This document shows, piece by piece, positions 7,482-8,950 of a stretch of DNA of 8,950 nucleotides. The stretch is from NCBI GenBank assembly GCA_002384725.1, contig DGBF01000128.1, positions 8,250-17,199 of the forward strand, in the 5' to 3' direction. This stretch comes from Flavobacteriales bacterium UBA4011 (GTDB taxonomy: Bacteria > Bacteroidota > Bacteroidia > Flavobacteriales_D > Crocinitomicaceae). The position numbers and the translations under genes were made by a program. A model generated the notes under the pieces. The model had not been told where the DNA came from. It saw nothing but the letters and a program-made list of their open reading frames with translations, and searched no databases. Every line of letters begins with the position of its first letter. Position 1 is the stretch's first letter.

Positions 7482-8627
7482 ATGAAAATTGCAATTGTTC
7501 TCTATCCGACATTCGGAGGTTCAGGTGTCGTAGCCACAGAACTAGGCAAAGCATTGGCAAAAAAAGGACATGAAATTCATTTCATAACGTATTCACAGCC
7601 AGTTCGTTTAGGGAGTTTTCTCGAGAACATTTACTATCACGAAGTAGCTGTAACAGATTATCCTTTGTTTGAATACCAACCTTATGAAACGGAGTTGGCG
7701 AGTAAAATAGTTGATGTTGTAAAATATGAGAAACTTGATCTTTTACACGTTCATTACGCTATTCCGCATGCCTCTGCCGCGTTCATGGCGAAACAAATAT
7801 TGCTTTCTCAAGGGATTCATATTCCGTTTATCACCACCTTGCATGGAACGGATATCACATTAGTTGGAAAAGATCCATCTTTTGAGCCAGTGATTACTTT
7901 TTGCCTCAATCAATCTGATGCAGTAACAGCGGTTTCGGAAAGCTTAAAAAAAGACACCTTGGAACACTTCAATACGAAAAAAGAAGTGCACGTTATACCC
8001 AACTTTATTCAAGTTGACGAAGTAACAGATTCCAGTGAAACAGTAAGTATTCGTGAACGTTACGCTCTGCCACATGAACCGATTCTTTGCCACGTTTCCA
8101 ATTTCAGAAAGGTAAAAAGGGTGGAAGATGTTCTTCATACATTTGTGAAGGTCAATAAGAAAATTCCATCTAAACTATTGCTAGTAGGTGACGGACCCGA
8201 ACGGGCAAACATTGATGTGCTTTGTCGGAAATATGGTTTATGTGACCAAGTTATCATGATTGGTAAGGTGCGTGACACATCTCACGTCCTTGAAATATCT
8301 GATTTATTTCTGCTTCCGTCAGAGACGGAGAGTTTTGGATTGGTAGCTTTAGAAGCAATGGCCAAATCTGTTCCTGTCATTTCATCCAATACGGGCGGAA
8401 TTCCAGAAGTCAATATTCACGGAGTTACTGGATTTACTAGTAATGTAGGTGATGTAGACGATATGGCTAAAAATGCACTTACCCTGCTGGAATCACCCGA
8501 AAAAATGAAACAGTTCAGAGCCAATGCTTTGGAACGAGCAAAACTCTTTAGTTTAGAGAGAGTTTTACCTCAATATGAAGATATTTATCTTTCTGTTGTC
8601 GAAAAATATTTGAGTCAAAAGGCATAG
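7482..8627 (+). CDS. bshA: N-acetyl-alpha-D-glucosaminyl L-malate synthase BshA
   Basis: BshA is a cytoplasmic GT4-family (GT-B fold) retaining glycosyltransferase that joins GlcNAc from UDP-GlcNAc to L-malate, the first step of bacillithiol synthesis. The 381-residue length is normal for the family. Diagnostic features are the N-terminal YPTFGGSGVVATELG loop (8-22), LLHVHYAIPHA (87-97), TTLHGTDITLVG (118-129), the donor-domain LLVGDGPER (233-241), and the EX7E motif Glu283-SFGLVAL-Glu291, followed by SSNTGGIPEV (301-310). ATG 7482 is preceded by an A/G-rich stretch (AAAGAAAAAGTAAAGAA), the only ribosome-binding signal visible. It lies 31 nt after the GH3/serine hydrolase gene with no terminator between them, suggesting cotranscription. 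The other bacillithiol genes (bshB, bshC) are not in the window. Confidence 0.96.
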   Translation: MKIAIVLYPTFGGSGVVATELGKALAKKGHEIHFITYSQPVRLGSFLENIYYHEVAVTDYPLFEYQPYETELASKIVDVVKYEKLDLLHVHYAIPHASAAFMAKQILLSQGIHIPFITTLHGTDITLVGKDPSFEPVITFCLNQSDAVTAVSESLKKDTLEHFNTKKEVHVIPNFIQVDEVTDSSETVSIRERYALPHEPILCHVSNFRKVKRVEDVLHTFVKVNKKIPSKLLLVGDGPERANIDVLCRKYGLCDQVIMIGKVRDTSHVLEISDLFLLPSETESFGLVALEAMAKSVPVISSNTGGIPEVNIHGVTGFTSNVGDVDDMAKNALTLLESPEKMKQFRANALERAKLFSLERVLPQYEDIYLSVVEKYLSQKA

Positions 8628-8768
8628 AAAGCCAGTTCTGACTGACAATTACAATAATTTTTATTTTTTTACGTTTTATTTATGTAACGAATCGAGATGA
8701 TGTCGTTCTATTAACTGTAGAGACTAAACCACTTTACAATGGCTTGAATAAAACCAAAAAAAAACCTT

Positions 8769-8950
8769 ATGTCAGTTAACCAAGTCTATCATCAAAATTC
8801 AGCTAAGCTAGAGGAGGAGCAAGGCTGGATCAGGAGAGCGCAAAAAGACCCGGAGAAGTTCGGTCCGCTCTACCAAAAGTACTATGAGCAAATTTTCAGA
8901 TACATCTACCAAAGGATGGATGACCAAGAATTGGCGCTCGATGTAACATC
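8769..8950 (+). CDS. Sigma-70 family (ECF-type) RNA polymerase sigma factor, N-terminal part
   Basis: Sixty full codons from ATG 8769 run to the window edge. WIRRAQKDPEKFGPLYQKYY (20-39) followed by EQIFRYIYQRMDDQELALDVTS is sigma region 2: the 'xxLYxxYYxxIFRYIYxR' helix of region 2.1 and the 'DxExALDVTS' start of region 2.2, where core RNA polymerase binds. The rest of region 2 and all of region 4 lie beyond the edge, so the subgroup cannot be assigned and no anti-sigma partner can be seen. The 141-nt gap after bshA and the lack of any TTTG in it mean no consensus -7 element is visible for this gene. The visible coding part is richer in GC than bshA. ATG was chosen because it opens the frame directly after an A-rich leader and the region 2 distance is normal. 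Confidence 0.85.
   Translation, partial: MSVNQVYHQNSAKLEEEQGWIRRAQKDPEKFGPLYQKYYEQIFRYIYQRMDDQELALDVT

Noticed and set aside
8633..8670. Possible rho-independent terminator after bshA (CAGT-TCTG-ACTG followed by a T-rich run)
   Set aside because: The stem is only 4 bp with a 4-nt loop, the T run begins 13 nt after the stem and is interrupted by A; too weak to call.
8686..8707. Inverted repeat AACGA/TCGTT upstream of the sigma factor gene
   Set aside because: Five bases with a 12-nt spacer is expected by chance in a gap of this size.

Overview
The window comes from a member of the Bacteroidota, most likely the Flavobacteriia. The evidence is the gene content and order (a mutL / paired rhomboid / exonuclease-phosphatase-like cluster, and a GH3-serine hydrolase fusion beside bshA), AT-rich coding sequence, A-rich leaders without clear Shine-Dalgarno sites, and a few matches to the Bacteroidota -7 element TAnnTTTG. 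I cannot name a genus. No RNA gene, CRISPR array, IS element or phage gene is visible.

Left half, minus strand (about 1-4509). Five genes are packed into one apparent operon. In transcription order they are: a small one-TM protein of unknown function (4186-4509), mutL (2361-4184), a rhomboid protease (1562-2344), a second rhomboid protease with a C-terminal tail domain (672-1562), and a membrane-anchored endonuclease/exonuclease/phosphatase-family protein that runs off the left edge (1-675). Junctions are 1 nt, 16 nt, a 1-nt overlap and a 4-nt ATGA overlap, so the genes are almost certainly cotranscribed. MutL keeps its ATPase and a clamp-binding motif but has lost the residues of the metal-dependent endonuclease motifs.

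Centre (4510-4690). A 181-nt divergent intergenic region carries a TAnnTTTG match for the minus operon and, just before the plus-strand gene, a perfect 9-bp inverted repeat with an 11-nt spacer.

Right half, plus strand (4691-8950). A 919-residue exported protein joins a GH3-like domain to a class C beta-lactamase-like (S12) serine hydrolase domain. The serine hydrolase motifs are intact, but the GH3 active-site signatures are gone, so this looks like a pseudo-glycosidase fused to a live esterase/peptidase-type domain. It is followed after 31 nt by bshA, the first glycosyltransferase of bacillithiol synthesis. After a 141-nt gap comes the start of a sigma-70 family (ECF-type) factor that runs off the right edge and is richer in GC than its neighbour.

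Overall this is an ordinary chromosomal core region. The items most worth a second look are the degenerate GH3 domain, the degenerate MutL endonuclease motifs and the inverted repeat at 4645-4673. I do not see a convincing new multi-gene system.
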